Shown here piece by piece: positions 45,882-57,582 of a stretch of 64,000 nt of DNA. The stretch's first letter is position 1; each line of letters opens with the position of its first letter. This DNA comes from Cyprinodon diabolis (Eukaryota > Chordata > Actinopteri > Cyprinodontiformes > Cyprinodontidae): positions 36,255,111-36,319,110 of the forward strand of contig CM060081.1 in assembly GCA_030533445.1 (NCBI GenBank), read 5' to 3'. Below the pieces are notes generated by a model. That model had not been told where the DNA came from, made no database searches, and was given only the letters and a program-made list of their open reading frames with translations. Position numbers and translations under genes: made by a program.

Positions 45882-48800
45882 CTACAGAAAGACAAAAAAA
45901 AATACATAAGGTATAACAATTTCAAAAATATCAATCTAAGTATAATTAATCTAATCTATCACAATTTAATGTTTTTTCTATGTACACATATATTTGGGAG
46001 AGTTCTTTGTGACTTGTTTCACACAATAGTCACACCTACATTCCTTCCGAATACACAACTGCTCAGTGACATTCCCGCTGATGCCACATTCCCTTTGAAT
46101 TGTAAGCCTTTGTTTCTTGCACAAACCACCAATGTTACATATTAACCACATGAGTAACACATTAAAATAACAAAAGTGCAATCCTACCTGAACTGCTTTG
46201 TGCCAGCAATCAGCCCAGCCCCAGCTACAGTCAGTATGCCACTGACCGGGTGAGAGAACGGGTTGGTGAAAGTCACGGTGGCAGCGAACTCTTTGTTTGA
46301 CACCATAGAGTTTTCCTCTGCAACCTGAATAAAAATAAATAGATATGTCAGAAAACGTACTTTGCAAATTGAGGCTTATAAAGACAAAAATGTTTGATTG
46401 GCACATTATGAATACCTGGATAACGAGCTCTGGGCTGGAGATGTTGAACTCCTCTGAGGCAAGAACCCGCTCTCTGGTGGCTATGTCCTCCAGGACCACT
46501 GCCAGGTTGATCAGGTCATCTCCTACCACCTCTTCATACTGTGCTGGAAGGATATGCTCTTGGATGACTTTGACTGAAAATAGAAAACAATATATAAATA
46601 ATTGCAACTTTGATATTAGAATTTAAATACATGAAATAAATGTTTTATTTTTAGAAATAGGAAAAAGAAAAAAAATATCTAAAGGCACAAAAGAGAGGAA
46701 ACATAGATTTACCTTCCATTGGTGCTAGCTGTATGGCACCGTGTTTTTCCCAGAAGGTTTCACTGGGGCTGTGGTTGTACTCTTTTGCCTGAGCGTTCAG
46801 ATGTACATTCATCATCTTGGGTCTTTTCTGCTTGTTCATTACTTTCACCAGGAAGACGATTGGCTCCCCAGCAACAGGAGATTTAGTCAGCGTTAAGAAG
46901 ACTGTCACGCCCTTAGATGTGGTGGCTGAAAGATAAAAGGAACCAGTGGAAATTATGACATTGTCCTCAGATAATTAACCTCAAACCTAAGTGAGGTAGA
47001 TTGGTTGGAAATATACCTCTGCGTAGTGTGGAGTTATTCGAAATTGTGGAGCTTCTCGATGAAAGGGTTGAAGTAGGACCTGTTAAAAAAATAAAAATAA
47101 AAAAGTTGAATGAATAGTCGAACTGAGCTTCGTTTCACTTTACAAAATTAGCTTTAGGGGGAAATGCATTCATGTTTTGTTTGGGGATCATACTTTTGAG
47201 GTACTTGTAGTCTCCTGTGATGTTCTGCATTCTTGGGTAGCCAACGGCTTTAGTGCAGATAAGCAATCCGACTTTCTCTGTGTCTTTGCTGAAGCCAACA
47301 ACATGATCTTGGCCTGACAAGATGATTGTGTGCACATCGGCGTTCACCGAGGAGTAGACAAATGGGATGTCATAAATTAGGTCTGTACGCTGATTCCTGA
47401 TTCCTTTGACTGGAGCAGGTCCACAGCAAAACACTCCTTGATGAAATATAAGAGAAAATAAAGTTCAACTAAACGTCTAAAAATAACAACTCTTAAGGAA
47501 AGAGCAAAGTAGAGGAATAAATGGCAGAACTCCTCACATACCTCCACTCCTCTGCTGTGGTGTTGGGTCAAGAACTTGCCACCCATCCATATCTTGCCCA
47601 AGATCTGTGCGTCTCATCCAGCACTCCACCCACACATGGAAGTTCCTAATCAAAAGATCGAGCATTATGAAGGTTATTTCATAAATTAAGAAGATAGGCC
47701 ACATTTATTACAATTTTATCCTGATATTGATCAAAACTAACCATATGCTGTCTTGACTGCGGTTTAACTTCTGTCCGGTTTCGCTGTAGTACTCCTCAAT
47801 CACCAGGTTGCCATTGGTATCGTGAGCTGAGTTGAAGTTTGTGATGACACGGCAAGGAATGCCGAGAACTCTCATGACTAAACGAGGTGATGAAAACACA
47901 AGATGTTCACAGTAATGCAAAAAATTCTTAACATGAAAGTTTAGGCTTAAGGTGCAAAGCTTTAAGGTAATTTATCTGAAGATCAGTTGGTTATGAATAC
48001 CTGTGCACATGACGGCTGCAAACACCCAGCACTGTCCATATTTGACCGGGCTGTAACCAGACTTGGCCCACAGTCTCAAGATGTCCCCACTTCCTGTCCA
48101 CCTTGAGGGGCTGACACCTTGTTTGAAGTCATCCGTCCAGTTCCCTTTCAGCACACCTCGATCATCCTCAGAGTTGATCTAATACACAAGGGAAGTTTTT
48201 GATTATTTTCCAACCTCATGATTTACTAAACATCAGTTTAAAACGACATGCTGTATGTTCTGCAGGAACTGGATTGGCAGTGGCAGTTTGATGACTACTC
48301 TATGAGAACACTGTAATTACACTGCACTGCCTTTACATTGTTTTTATTTGTAACCGTGCCAAGCAGTGAGAGATTATGTTGACAGGTTCTGAAACACAGT
48401 GTTCAGGACAACCTGGTGTTAATAGGCTAATGAGTTCCCTCATGCTGTGAGGAGGAACCCTTGCATGAGTTGTTCACATTTTGTACTGTATGTCATGCTG
48501 TGTCTGACATCTCACCATGGCAGAGACAACGCGGCTGATGTAAACGGGATTGGCTCTGTTCATGTAATCCTTCCTTTTGTTTTTTATATGCTGAGGGCTC
48601 ACTTTGAGCAAATCCAGACAAGCCTCCAGAACACCAGGCTCATACTGTATAGACAAGAAGAAAAAAAAGCATATTTTAGTACACTTACTACATTCCTGAA
48701 GGTTACCTTGATTTAATGACTTTATGTTACAGAAGGTATTACGTGTGAATATAGCAAAGTTAAATCAAGTTGCAGTTGACTTCTCCCTAAATCTTGAATA

Positions 48801-50360
48801 AAAATGTTCTGGAAATAACTTTCATACCAGATCAAAGGACCAGGGTCTTGCGATAGGGTTTAGTGGGGTTCCCATGAACAGCAATCCAGAGTCACTCAGG
48901 ACGTATTCCTCCCTCTGATCCTCAAAAGGAATATAAACTGCATCATCTGAGAAAAAGAAAAGCTTTCATTAGAACATCACATCATGTTAAAGTGGCTTAA
49001 AATGTAGTTGAAATGGAACTATGGTCTCTTTTAGTTCCATCTATTAGCAATGAGCTGTACTTTAAATAGATAATTAAATAGATAATTAACCAATGAGTTT
49101 TATTTTACAAAATATTCCTAAAAGTCAAAGACTATATGTAGAAATTACTTTTATGTAACAATAAAGAGTAAATTTGGCCTCAAATGTTAGTTTATTTTTT
49201 TGCATTGTCTGATGAGTGTATTTTGCTAAAGGGCATAGTTATTGTGTTGCCATTTATGAGGATTACTTCTCTTGATTACTTGATCTTTGGATTATTTGGA
49301 CTCTTGGATTACTTAATATCTATTTGATGTTTAACAAAAAAATAGATCTCCTTAATTAATAAAATGATTAAAATGTGTGTTTAGAAATGTTAAACCTCTA
49401 ACAGGTTTACCAAGGCTTAGCTTGTCTGCCCTTGAACATACTAGCACTATGCATTTCAAAAAGTGAATGTATTTTCATTTGAACACTTCTCCACTAGGAA
49501 TGGCCCTCTACTCCTGTGAAGAATTAAAGCATTCCCAAATTTCAAACAACTGATTGAAAAACCATATTATAAGACTTGTTAAATCAGATAAACCATATCT
49601 ATCTTAAAGAGCATATTCTGCAACTTCAGCAACAGAGAAAAACATTTAATATTTTCCAAAAACAGCACATCAATTCAAAATTCACATGAATCCTCTTTGA
49701 GTTGAACTCACCAGAACACCAAGGGTTGCAAAGCATGGTGAAATCGCCCACCACAGCACTCTTCTGGCCATCTTGCGAGGACACATACAGTTGAAATTTG
49801 TAACGCCCCACTGAGGCAGACGCAGGAGAGGAGACGAAGATGGAGAGTCTCTGGAAGTCTAGGTTGTTTGGATCAATGTAAGCATTCCAGCGGGAAGAAG
49901 GGTTCCTTCCTGAGAAAGTCACTGGCATCACTGCATACAGCTGACCTGAGGAATATGAGAAAAAAGGAGGAAACAATCAGAGAGATATATTCTAAATGTT
50001 GGCTTAACTTGGCTGATTGGTAACAAGCTTTCATGACCCATAAAGGAGGTGTGTTAGTACCTAAGGTGACTTTAATCCTCACAGAATCTGTCCTGGGGTC
50101 AAAGGGACGGCCTTTGAGGTGGACGGTAATTTGAAAGGGAGCCCCTCTTCGCACCACCAATGCTTCGGTGTTGCTGAAGCCATTTGTTCTGTGTCTCCAC
50201 AGATTTTCTGCAAGTTCCAGGTTGACATACTTGATGCTCAAATCTGCAATAACAAAAACAAAATTCAGTTAACAGAAGCATGACATATGTTAACTATTAG
50301 AAGAGAAATGTAAGAAAAATGTGTGCAAAAGCTTATTTTGAGACAAAGCTTACCTTCCAT
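45728..50360 (-). CDS. Transglutaminase, TGM5/TGM2-like, complete spliced coding region (14 exons)
   Basis: This is a calcium-dependent protein-glutamine gamma-glutamyltransferase that forms Gln-Lys isopeptide cross-links. Fourteen exons join in frame to 685 residues. The N-terminal beta-sandwich is about 1-141. The catalytic core is 142-444, with YGQCWVFAA (Cys274), NFHVWVE (His332), [10 protein letters not shown] (Asp355) and the transition-state Trp in KGNW (238); each sits three before the human TGM2 numbers. A Ser/Thr-rich linker (445-465) precedes two beta-barrels (466-589, 590-685). There is no signal peptide, so it is likely cytosolic. [20 protein letters not shown] and [13 protein letters not shown] blocks look closest to TGM5, but fish have lineage-specific paralogues, so no symbol is given. 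The usual FGQFE stretch is replaced by FDLYE. Confidence 0.95.
46188..46324 (-). CDS. Transglutaminase exon 13 (residues 590-634)
   Basis: Acceptor TTTTTATTCAG, donor GTAGGA, 137 nt. It encodes [39 protein letters not shown], the start of barrel 2 (family pattern F.NPL...V...VEG.GL). Confidence 0.94.
46416..46573 (-). CDS. Transglutaminase exon 12 (residues 537-589)
   Basis: Acceptor TATTTTCAG, donor GTATTC, 158 nt. It encodes [30 protein letters not shown] and [11 protein letters not shown], the end of barrel 1. Confidence 0.94.
46713..46925 (-). CDS. Transglutaminase exon 11 (residues 466-536)
   Basis: Acceptor TATCTTTCAG, donor GTAAAT, 213 nt. It encodes [40 protein letters not shown] and [13 protein letters not shown], the first beta-barrel. 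Confidence 0.94.
47017..47079 (-). CDS. Transglutaminase exon 10 (residues 445-465, linker)
   Basis: Acceptor TTTTTTTAACAG, donor GTATAT, 63 nt. It encodes [20 protein letters not shown], a short Ser/Thr-rich hinge between the core and barrel 1. Proteolytic activation loops occupy this place in TGM3, but no cleavage site can be read here. Confidence 0.9.
47194..47436 (-). CDS. Transglutaminase exon 9 (residues 364-444)
   Basis: Acceptor ATTTCATCAAG, donor GTATGA, 243 nt. It encodes [34 protein letters not shown] and the end of the core, ITGDYKYLK. Confidence 0.95.
47542..47645 (-). CDS. Transglutaminase exon 8 (residues 329-363, catalytic His and Asp)
   Basis: Acceptor TTTTGATTAG, donor GTATGT, 104 nt. 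It encodes [17 protein letters not shown] (His332) and [15 protein letters not shown] (Asp355). Confidence 0.96.
47742..47877 (-). CDS. Transglutaminase exon 7 (residues 284-328)
   Basis: Acceptor CTCGTTTAG, donor GTTAGT, 136 nt. It encodes [20 protein letters not shown] and [16 protein letters not shown], including part of the calcium-binding region. Confidence 0.95.
48001..48178 (-). CDS. Transglutaminase exon 6 (residues 225-283, catalytic Cys)
   Basis: Acceptor TTGTGTATTAG, donor GTATTC, 178 nt. It encodes [14 protein letters not shown] (Trp238) and [17 protein letters not shown], with catalytic Cys274. Confidence 0.97.
48516..48644 (-). CDS. Transglutaminase exon 5 (residues 182-224)
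   Basis: Acceptor GTCTATACAG, donor GTGAGA, 129 nt, phase 0. It encodes [17 protein letters not shown] and [15 protein letters not shown]. Confidence 0.94.
48828..48946 (-). CDS. Transglutaminase exon 4 (residues 142-181)
   Basis: Acceptor TTTTTCTCAG, donor GTATGA, 119 nt. It encodes [27 protein letters not shown] and RPWSFDL, the start of the catalytic core. Confidence 0.94.
49712..49945 (-). CDS. Transglutaminase exon 3 (residues 64-141)
   Basis: Acceptor TTCCTCAG, donor GTGAGT, 234 nt. It encodes [34 protein letters not shown] and [10 protein letters not shown], the end of the beta-sandwich (usual motif LLFNPWC). Confidence 0.95.
50061..50243 (-). CDS. Transglutaminase exon 2 (residues 3-63)
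   Basis: Acceptor GTTATTGCAG, donor GTACTA, 183 nt. It encodes [20 protein letters not shown] and the conserved [20 protein letters not shown] of the N-terminal beta-sandwich. Confidence 0.95.
50354..50360 (-). CDS. Transglutaminase exon 1 (ATG GAA G)
   Basis: Only seven coding bases precede GTAAGC. A tiny first coding exon is normal for transglutaminase genes. The frame joins to [11 protein letters not shown] in the next exon. Confidence 0.88.
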
Positions 50361-50418
50361 GTGTTGGTTTTTTCTCTGTGGGAAAATAATGCAATGTGCT
50401 TCTGTTGGTGCTTTCCTC

Positions 50419-50427
50419 CTTTATATA
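50419..50427 (-). promoter_or_regulatory. TATA box of the transglutaminase gene
   Basis: The minus strand reads TATATAAAG about 60 bases upstream of the ATG. Transcription would begin near 50,390-50,397, giving a 5' UTR of roughly 30-37 bases. A consensus TATA box with a short leader suggests tissue-restricted expression, which is an inference. Confidence 0.75.
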
Positions 50428-51107
50428 CACCTTAGCTCCTCCCTTGGAGAGTCACGTTAGATTAACATTAAAAAAATGAACTGGTTGTCCTCGATTGTTA
50501 CCAAGGCTCTCAGGTCATGCATTACCAAACAAGCCACAACACGACACACCCCACCTCTGCTGGTTTTGTGACATTTGTACAGTTTCATTTAGCAAGGTAC
50601 GCAAATTTATGACTCAGTAGACTCACCCATCTGAAAAAAGAACACTGTGTTTGGTCTGTGTGAACTGGTGCAGAGGATCTCAGAAGCAGATTAAACACGA
50701 GGCCCAAGGCAAAAGGAGTTTTGATGTTTTCAGAGAATCAGGAAATCTTTTCCTTTTTTTTTAGTGTATCAGGTACACTTAATTACACACTTGTTTGTAG
50801 ACTTAGGTGTGTTTATTTTCAAAAGAGTACACTTTCCAAGAATGTTCATTTAAAAAACTATTGATACGCTTTGAATTATTACAAAGCTCCAAGAAAAAGA
50901 GAACTTTAAACCTATAAAATCTTTTATAGTTTCATACTGGAAAAACTTTGGCATGCAAAGGTTGTTCATTAGTCAAGATCTCAAAACTAAAAATAAACTT
51001 GACTTTAAACTAGTTTGTAGACTTAGGATTATCAGTGTTTAAATCATTTTGAGATTCTAATATTTACTTAATAATTGATTAATATTATTTAATCCATTTG
51101 TGCTGGA

Positions 51108-51153
51108 TTTCCTTCCTTCCTTCCTTCCTTCCTTCCTTCCTTCCTTCCTTCCT
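51108..51153. repeat. (CCTT)n microsatellite
   Basis: About 11 uninterrupted CCTT units, pure pyrimidine on the plus strand. Confidence 0.96.
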
Positions 51154-51174
51154 AACAGATTAACCTAACAGTCT

Positions 51175-51260
51175 CGTTTATTGGACTGTGGGAGGAAACT
51201 GGAATTCTTAGAGAGAACCCACCTAGACACAGGAAAAACAGGCAAACCTTGTGCTGAAAT
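51175..51260. repeat. Dispersed vertebrate repeat fragment
   Basis: GGACTGTGGGAGGAAACTGG, then GAGAACCCACCTAGACACAG and AACAGGCAAAC resemble a repeat common in fish (GGAGGAAACCGGAG...AACCCACGCA...AACATGCAAAC). The family is not assigned. Confidence 0.45.
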
Positions 51261-52019
51261 ATCCAAACCAAGAGACTTCTCACCACAATGAAAGTGTTTT
51301 ACACATTGTCCTACCATGCGGTCTATCGAAACATTTGCTACACTAATAATTATACTGATTTGGTTCTCATTTTCTCACAATAACCAGCTGTATTAGTTTG
51401 AGATAATAATACCAACAGGGTCTGATTAACTCATATTCTCTACTTAGAACAGAACCCATTAACTTTAAGCAAAAATGAAAAAGTACAGGTTCCATAATAT
51501 CCTTAAGTAAAATGAAGTTTTTGCCTGAAATTATGCAAAATAATTTTTAAAAACTGTACCCTTGAAATAAAAACTGTTTATGCACAGAAAATGTGGTTTT
51601 TACCTTTTCCTCAGTGTGTTGATATGAAAAAAAAATGAACAAAAGAGAAATCCTGGTTAATTAGCTGAACTATTTTAGAGCTCCGGTATTCACAGCAATA
51701 AAGTTGCAAATAGCATTAGAACTGAATAAAACATGAAACATAATCAACATGTAAAATTTAATACAGGGGGACAGGATGGGATTGGATGAGGAATGTTTCA
51801 GAATCTGATTGACCATCTGCAAAGTTTTCCAGCACCGTGTCTTCATCCATGTCATTATCAATGTTTTACTGTAAACTGGGCTCCAACTGGAAAGATTCTG
51901 TGTGTTCTTGGTTTTTCCTATTATACTGCAGCTGTTACATCATATAGTTATTAATATAAACATATCACACTTTATATATATGGAATTAATAGATCAGCTG
52001 CTTCTTGATGGGCCTTAAA

Positions 52020-52405
52020 TGAAAAGGAAGAAGGAGGGATTGAGCCTTTTCTATGGCAGCTCTAAAAATGTGGAACAACCTTCCTTTGTGTATTAAAGAG
52101 TCTACCTCTCTGTTTGATTTGAAAGCCTTAACTCTTGCCTTAGCTTTCAACTTACACATAACTACATGAGATGTTGATCTTAGCCTGTCATGTTAAATAG
52201 TTTTTATTACAGACATTTGGGGTTCTTATTTTAATTTGGTTATATGTATTTTATGCTTTTATTTTTTTAATTTAATTGAATGCCTTAGATTGAAAACTTT
52301 GAATCAATTTGACTGTATGATGTGGTTGAATTGGGAAGTGCCATGAGATGACATGTGTTGTGAATTGGAGCTATGTAAATAAACTGAATTGAATTGAATT
52401 AATCT
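52020..52405 (+). mobile_element. LINE 3' end with (TTGAA)n-type tail
   Basis: The plus strand encodes FSMAALKMWNNLPLCIKEST then SLFDLKALTLALAF, the P.LWN.LP.....S...FK..L terminal motif of fish LINE ORFs. A 3' tail follows (GCCATGAGATGACATGTGTT, TGTGAATTGGAGC, AATAAACTGAATTGAATTGA). It is 5'-truncated. Confidence 0.75.
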
Positions 52406-52429
52406 GAGTTGTTGTATTGGTTTGCTGTT

Positions 52430-52500
52430 GTTCACTGTGCAGCACGTTGGTACTTGGGAAATGTAAAAGTGCTTCATGAATAAAGTTGAATCGGACTGGA
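52430..52500 (+). mobile_element. Second retroelement 3' tail
   Basis: GTGCAGCACGTTGGTACTTG, AAAAGTGCTTCATGAATAAA and GTTGAATCGG resemble the CAGCACTTTGG...GTGCTTTATAAATAAAGTTGA tail of teleost LINEs and SINEs. It lies directly after the element at 52,405. Confidence 0.6.
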
Positions 52501-53384
52501 ATATCTCTAAAGATAAAAACCCAGTTGTGAGAAAGTAAAGGGTAGAAAGTAGAAATATTTGTGTGCAAAATAGCTGCGTAAGTACAGTGAATAAAACACC
52601 TCTGAGTAAGAATCCTGATAAATTTGGTTGGCATGTGTAACAAGGGGGCAGAGAAGGGAGACCGACTAGGATGAGTGACTTTAAGGACAACTCTAGAGAA
52701 ATTATTACCATTACTATCCTCATTATTTACTACTGATTTTTGATGTCAAGTTGAGAAGGTTTGCAATGAATAGACCTCCACAACCAATAAGGTGACACAG
52801 ACCCTTAACCCAAGGACTCCCAGAATTCTGATTTGGTTCTACATTACTTTATTAAATTAGCATCCTTTAGCTCCAAAGTTGGTACAACAATCTGATTGCT
52901 AAAGGTCTCTTTCTGTAAACTCGGGGTTTGTTCATTCAAGCCAAAAACCACAATGACAACTTTTTCTGGCAAGATTAGTTTTCTCCAGAAGAGATTTTTC
53001 TAATCACAGTCTGGGTGGCAGAGAGATTAGCTAAGAGGATGTCATCATCCTAGATGATGACACTTGTGGTGCAGATGCTTCATTCTGACCAACACAGTCA
53101 TTTATCCTTACATGATCAGGTTGTACAGATGCATTTGGAACTGTATGATTTTACTTTGTCGTGATATGAGAACATTCTAATTAGTTCTCAGTTATGGTTT
53201 TAAACTTTTAACACAATAACCTTAATGCTGCTGATGAGTGCATGTAGCTAACATACCTGCCTGGTTATTTTTAGATGGCCATTGCAATCCAAGAGTATAT
53301 ACAAAGTCTGCCATGCATGATTAGCATTGTTTACATTTTTTGAGTTTATACGGCACTATTGGCTCATTTTTTTGACAGTAGGCT

Positions 53385-53520
53385 GATACAGTGGGGGTAT
53401 GACAGACATGCGGCAAAGGACCACAGGTTGGGTTCAAACCTGGGTCCGCCGTGTCGACAACTAAGGCCTCCGTACACGGTTCATGTTTAATAACCACTGC
53501 GCCACCGAAGCACACCCAGC
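53385..53520 (+). mobile_element. tRNA-derived SINE-like repeat
   Basis: It contains a perfect box-B core, GGTTCAAACC, near 53,430 within ACATGCGGCAAAGGACCACA...GGGTCCGCCGTGTCGAC...CTAAGGCCTCCGTACA...ACTGCGCCACCGAAGC. This pattern is common in fish. No cloverleaf can be closed, so it is not a tRNA gene. Confidence 0.6.
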
Positions 53521-54929
53521 ATTGTTCTTCTTTGAATGCCTCCATCAACACCTTCTTCTGAGTGGAAAAAAGGGTATGCAAGGACATTATTCAATACATG
53601 TGTGGGAGTTTGATGAAAGATAATCATTAGCTGACGCTGAGGCCTAACCTCTGCAAAAAATAAACAAAATAACCTGCTTTACAAGTTGGATTCACCAGAT
53701 GGATTAAGCTATCGGTAATGATAAGCACGCACATTCTGTGTGATGGGATGAATCTTTGGGCAACGAGTGCTGAAACAAAGTCATGCCAAACTGATTTCTG
53801 AATATCACCTTAAAAGATGAGAGTAATCTTTACAAGTAACGGCCACAATGGATGTAAATTTCTTCATAAAGATGGAAACTGGTGCTTCTTCGTGGGAATT
53901 GTGGCTACCACATAAACTATTAACTATTCAGTGTTTCCTTGATATCTGATTTTCAGCTTATCCTTATAATTGTCTGCAGCAGAGGCCATTGCACTCAATG
54001 TATAATCCTTTTTGATTTTCAGACTAACATCAGCATAACCTCACTTGATGGCAGTTAAGAACCACATGTATTTCAATTAGTTTTTTAATTTCACCTCTAA
54101 CTTCTAGCATGACTCTTAGAATTGACACATATTTTATTTTATTTTTTTTTATTATATCTTATACCTTATCACTTAAAAAAAAAACTGTACAATCCTGGCG
54201 TTGGCTGCTCCACTGACGTAAGTCACATTAATATTGGCACGCAAAACAGCAAGTGATTACGACAGCAATATGATTGGGAGACAGGTAGTTACAAATTCCT
54301 CTGCTTACTTGGTAATGCTTCCTTGTTCAACTGCTGACATTCAAGACTGACTAGGCGCTTTCACTGCTCCAAAAGAGAGTATGGAAATAATTTTTATCAG
54401 TTATACAACACCATTAATTAAAAAGAAATGTGGGAGAATTTTTTTATGTATTTTTTTAACCCATGAAAAACAAGACATAATGGGTCAGTGGGGCTGTAAT
54501 ATGGCAAAACAATAACACTATGGGAGGTGCAGTAATTTCCCAAAAGGCACTGCTGAGGTTCTATATGATGAAATAAGCCTTTTCCTCCTAAAACTTTGTC
54601 GAAAAAAGTTTTATGGCATGACACACAACCAAACTGGAAATTTAGTGTACTGAAGGTAAGTTTGGCAAGAGCCACTAAATAGAAATATTATTGTGTTTTT
54701 GATCAAAACTGAAAATAAGAACATTTCCTAATTCTAGTCAATTATAAAAAAAAAACCTGCAAGTGTTTGTTAGAAAGTTGAGAAAATTAAGGTCAAGCAA
54801 TAATTAACTTTAGTCCAGAAATACATTGTTTCGTAGCCATTTCATAATAATATTTCACATAGTGCTTAATGAAGGATAAACTAAAAAAATACACAATAGT
54901 TTGTGACACAGAAAAACGACATTAGCATA

Positions 54930-55330
54930 AATGCTAATCATAATAGCCCTCATCAAACCTAAGAATTAGTGAAATAATGTCTTCAGCTGCTTTTCAAAAG
55001 TATCAGCAGAGTCCAAACTCAATAGAAATGGGGGCAGTACGTTCCATCCATGTAGAGAATAAGTCTGGAAAGATAAGTCACTTCTAGTCCTGCCATGTGC
55101 GAGACAACGACCTCAGATCATAGAAGGAAGAATCATATAGTTTAACTGAGAGGTTATTCCAAAACTGTTCATTTTTCAGCTATATACCCATAAAATGGTA
55201 TCAGAATTGACTCACGACCCAAATATAAGATTGACTATACAAATGTTTCTAAAAACTCCATTAACCAGGTGTGTAATGATATATAAAAACAGCCCTGACA
55301 TCCAATGTAGCTCAAAGTGATGCTGTTACA
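54930..55330 (-). mobile_element. LINE C-terminal relic
   Basis: The minus strand reads GWNVLPPFLLSLDSADTFEK then QLKTLFH and a stop, matching the WN.LP......S...F...LKT.LF ending of fish LINE ORFs. Upstream parts are scrambled by frameshifts. Confidence 0.55.
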
Positions 55331-57039
55331 TCTTTATTTCACTATAATAACCTTTACATAAACATTTATTATTTAGTTTAACATTCAATTCTATCTGATC
55401 AGATCTATCAAATCGTTTAAATATACCATCCAATCATATATATATCATTGTCGTGAAACCACTGATTGATTTAATTTGAAGACAGTCCCTTAAATTAAGA
55501 GCTAAAAAATTAATTGTAAAAGCTAAATCAAAAACGATACCTATATCTAGGAGTCCAGGATATAGGAGTAAACTTCTGCTAGACATTACAGCCTGGTGCC
55601 ATTGTTTCTTTCTTTTTTTTTTTTTAGTTCAGCTGTATGTGCTTGTTATTTTAAAGGAGAAAAGAAGGCTTATTGGATAAAAACCACAAAAAACTAAAGT
55701 AAACAGTTTGAAATACAGGACTCTACGGCTTGTTTTATCAGTGATACTTAAAAAACTGGATAGTTTGAAGACGTTTCCCTTCCCATCTAGAAAGTTTTCT
55801 CAACTCAAAATGTCTGGAACACCTGAGTTCCAGGCTTTATGGAGTAGCCCAACAAAGCCTTGTCATGGCTTAGAAAAGATGCAAATTGAACCGAAAAACA
55901 GATTCAACTCTATGTAATGGGGAGTCGTTGAGGTCGCTGTTGGCCAGCAATACCCGACACTGGCTTATCCTTCTGAAAAGGGAGTCCTTAGGGTCATTGT
56001 TGGCCTGGCTGACCAGGCGAGATGTTTTGGTTCCCTGCATAGCGATGGAGGATGAGATGATAGTGGGAAGGAACCAAATCTATTGCTGCATTCTAGGTTT
56101 TCGAGAGCTGGAGCCTGAGACTACCCCCTCTGTTTGAGGTTGTTTTTTCTCTCTTACATAATTTGCTTCCTTCAAGCTGTATACATTTTATCGTCTGTAG
56201 TGTGAGGTTGCAGAAAGCAATTATTCTGGCTTTTCGGGATGAACACAAAACAGGTTTTAAATCGTCCCACATTGCTGATCATGACACACCTTCAGGCACT
56301 TGACATAAACCAACTCAACAGTTGTTAATGCACACCCATGTTTTTTTTGTGTCCCTTCACTAAAGAATGGGCCTACATGTTCAATGTGTGTTGGAACATT
56401 CCGTAATGAAGAACTGTTTATGTCTAATAATAACCAGATGGATGTAACATGTGGGTAATGGTGATTCAAACTGAATTCACAAACACATTTTTTTGCACAA
56501 ATCAAAAATTGCCGCTATCTTCATTTTGGGAAAGATAAAAAAAACCCAAAAAACTATGCAAATGCTTACATAAACTATTTATTGAATTACAATGTATAAA
56601 ATAATGATGCATAATAAGTCCTACATGAAACATAAATGAATTGTACCATGATTCCCAGTCAGTTTGGCTTGTTCTCCTCCCTAATGTAATTCATGCATTC
56701 ATTGGGCCAGAACTGTCCTAAGAAATCCAAGCACATGCAGAGAAGGTCCACAGCATTACATGCATCCACCATCTTTTCTCATTGTGATGGCTGAATCTCA
56801 GAACAATTCATTTCTTGGTTAAAAAGGGGGGGGGGGAATCTCTCAGGATTATGGGAATTGTTAAAAAAAAAACGAAAAAAAAAAAAAAAAAACATTCAGT
56901 TGTCACTTTATAAAGCTGTATGAAGAAATTCAAAGCCTTTTTATTAGTGGTATTCATAGACGCATTATGTGTGAAAATTAATGGAAGGATAATTTCAGTT
57001 ATTACTTTCCTTTTCACTACAAATGTAATCATTCTAGTA

Positions 57040-57582
57040 TGCTCTCTGTGTGTTTTCTAATTAAATACATTTTTACACAATCACATAGTTTTTAAAACCT
57101 TTTATTTCTTGATGTTATTTCTTAATGTTTTTGTGATTTATTTCTGTCAATTTTTTAGTTTGATTTAACTTTAAATTACAACATACTTCACGGAATGTTG
57201 GGTGTTTGCATTTTAGTCCCAAATCATCAATTCAAACATTTTCTTTCCCACTCTTTCAAGCAAATAAGACATTTTAAAATGATCCCATTCACTTTAATAT
57301 TGTTTAAAACAATCAAAATAGGAATTCTGCACACAGACAAATCTCAAAAAACAAAAATAATACAAGGCATTGTGCATTTTAAGTCAAAGTAGTGCTTTGC
57401 AAATATGATCAAATTTCACAATCATAACTAAATAAATTAAAACATTTTAATTACATGTCATGTTACAGGTTCATATCAAGATACAATTTTAAAATGCAAA
57501 AAAAAAGATAAAGAAAATGTTAATTATAAAACAATTATACAATCATTTAAACAGAAAGATCAAAATCTGAGAGCTGAGAGCT
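57040..57582 (-). other. pxmp4: pxmp4 3' untranslated region (extent inferred)
   Basis: A+T-rich sequence follows the stop codon on the minus strand. An AATAAA signal reads on the minus strand at 57,106-57,101, suggesting cleavage near 57,080-57,090. Confidence 0.5.

Larger units (their letters stand above)
50440..57040. other. Gene-free region between the transglutaminase and pxmp4 genes
   Basis: No exon found in 6.6 kb. It holds a CCTT microsatellite (51,108), a short dispersed repeat (about 51,175-51,260), a LINE 3' end (52,020-52,405), a second retroelement tail (about 52,430-52,500), a tRNA-like repeat (53,385-53,520) and a LINE relic (54,930-55,330). Short ORFs here lack any family motif. 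Confidence 0.6.

Noticed and set aside
45978..46607. 209-codon minus-strand ORF across transglutaminase exons 12 and 13
   Set aside because: It reads through introns. The real frame changes at the splice junctions I mapped.
53400..53460. Possible tRNA gene around GGTTCAAACC
   Set aside because: No cloverleaf. The surrounding sequence is a common fish dispersed repeat.
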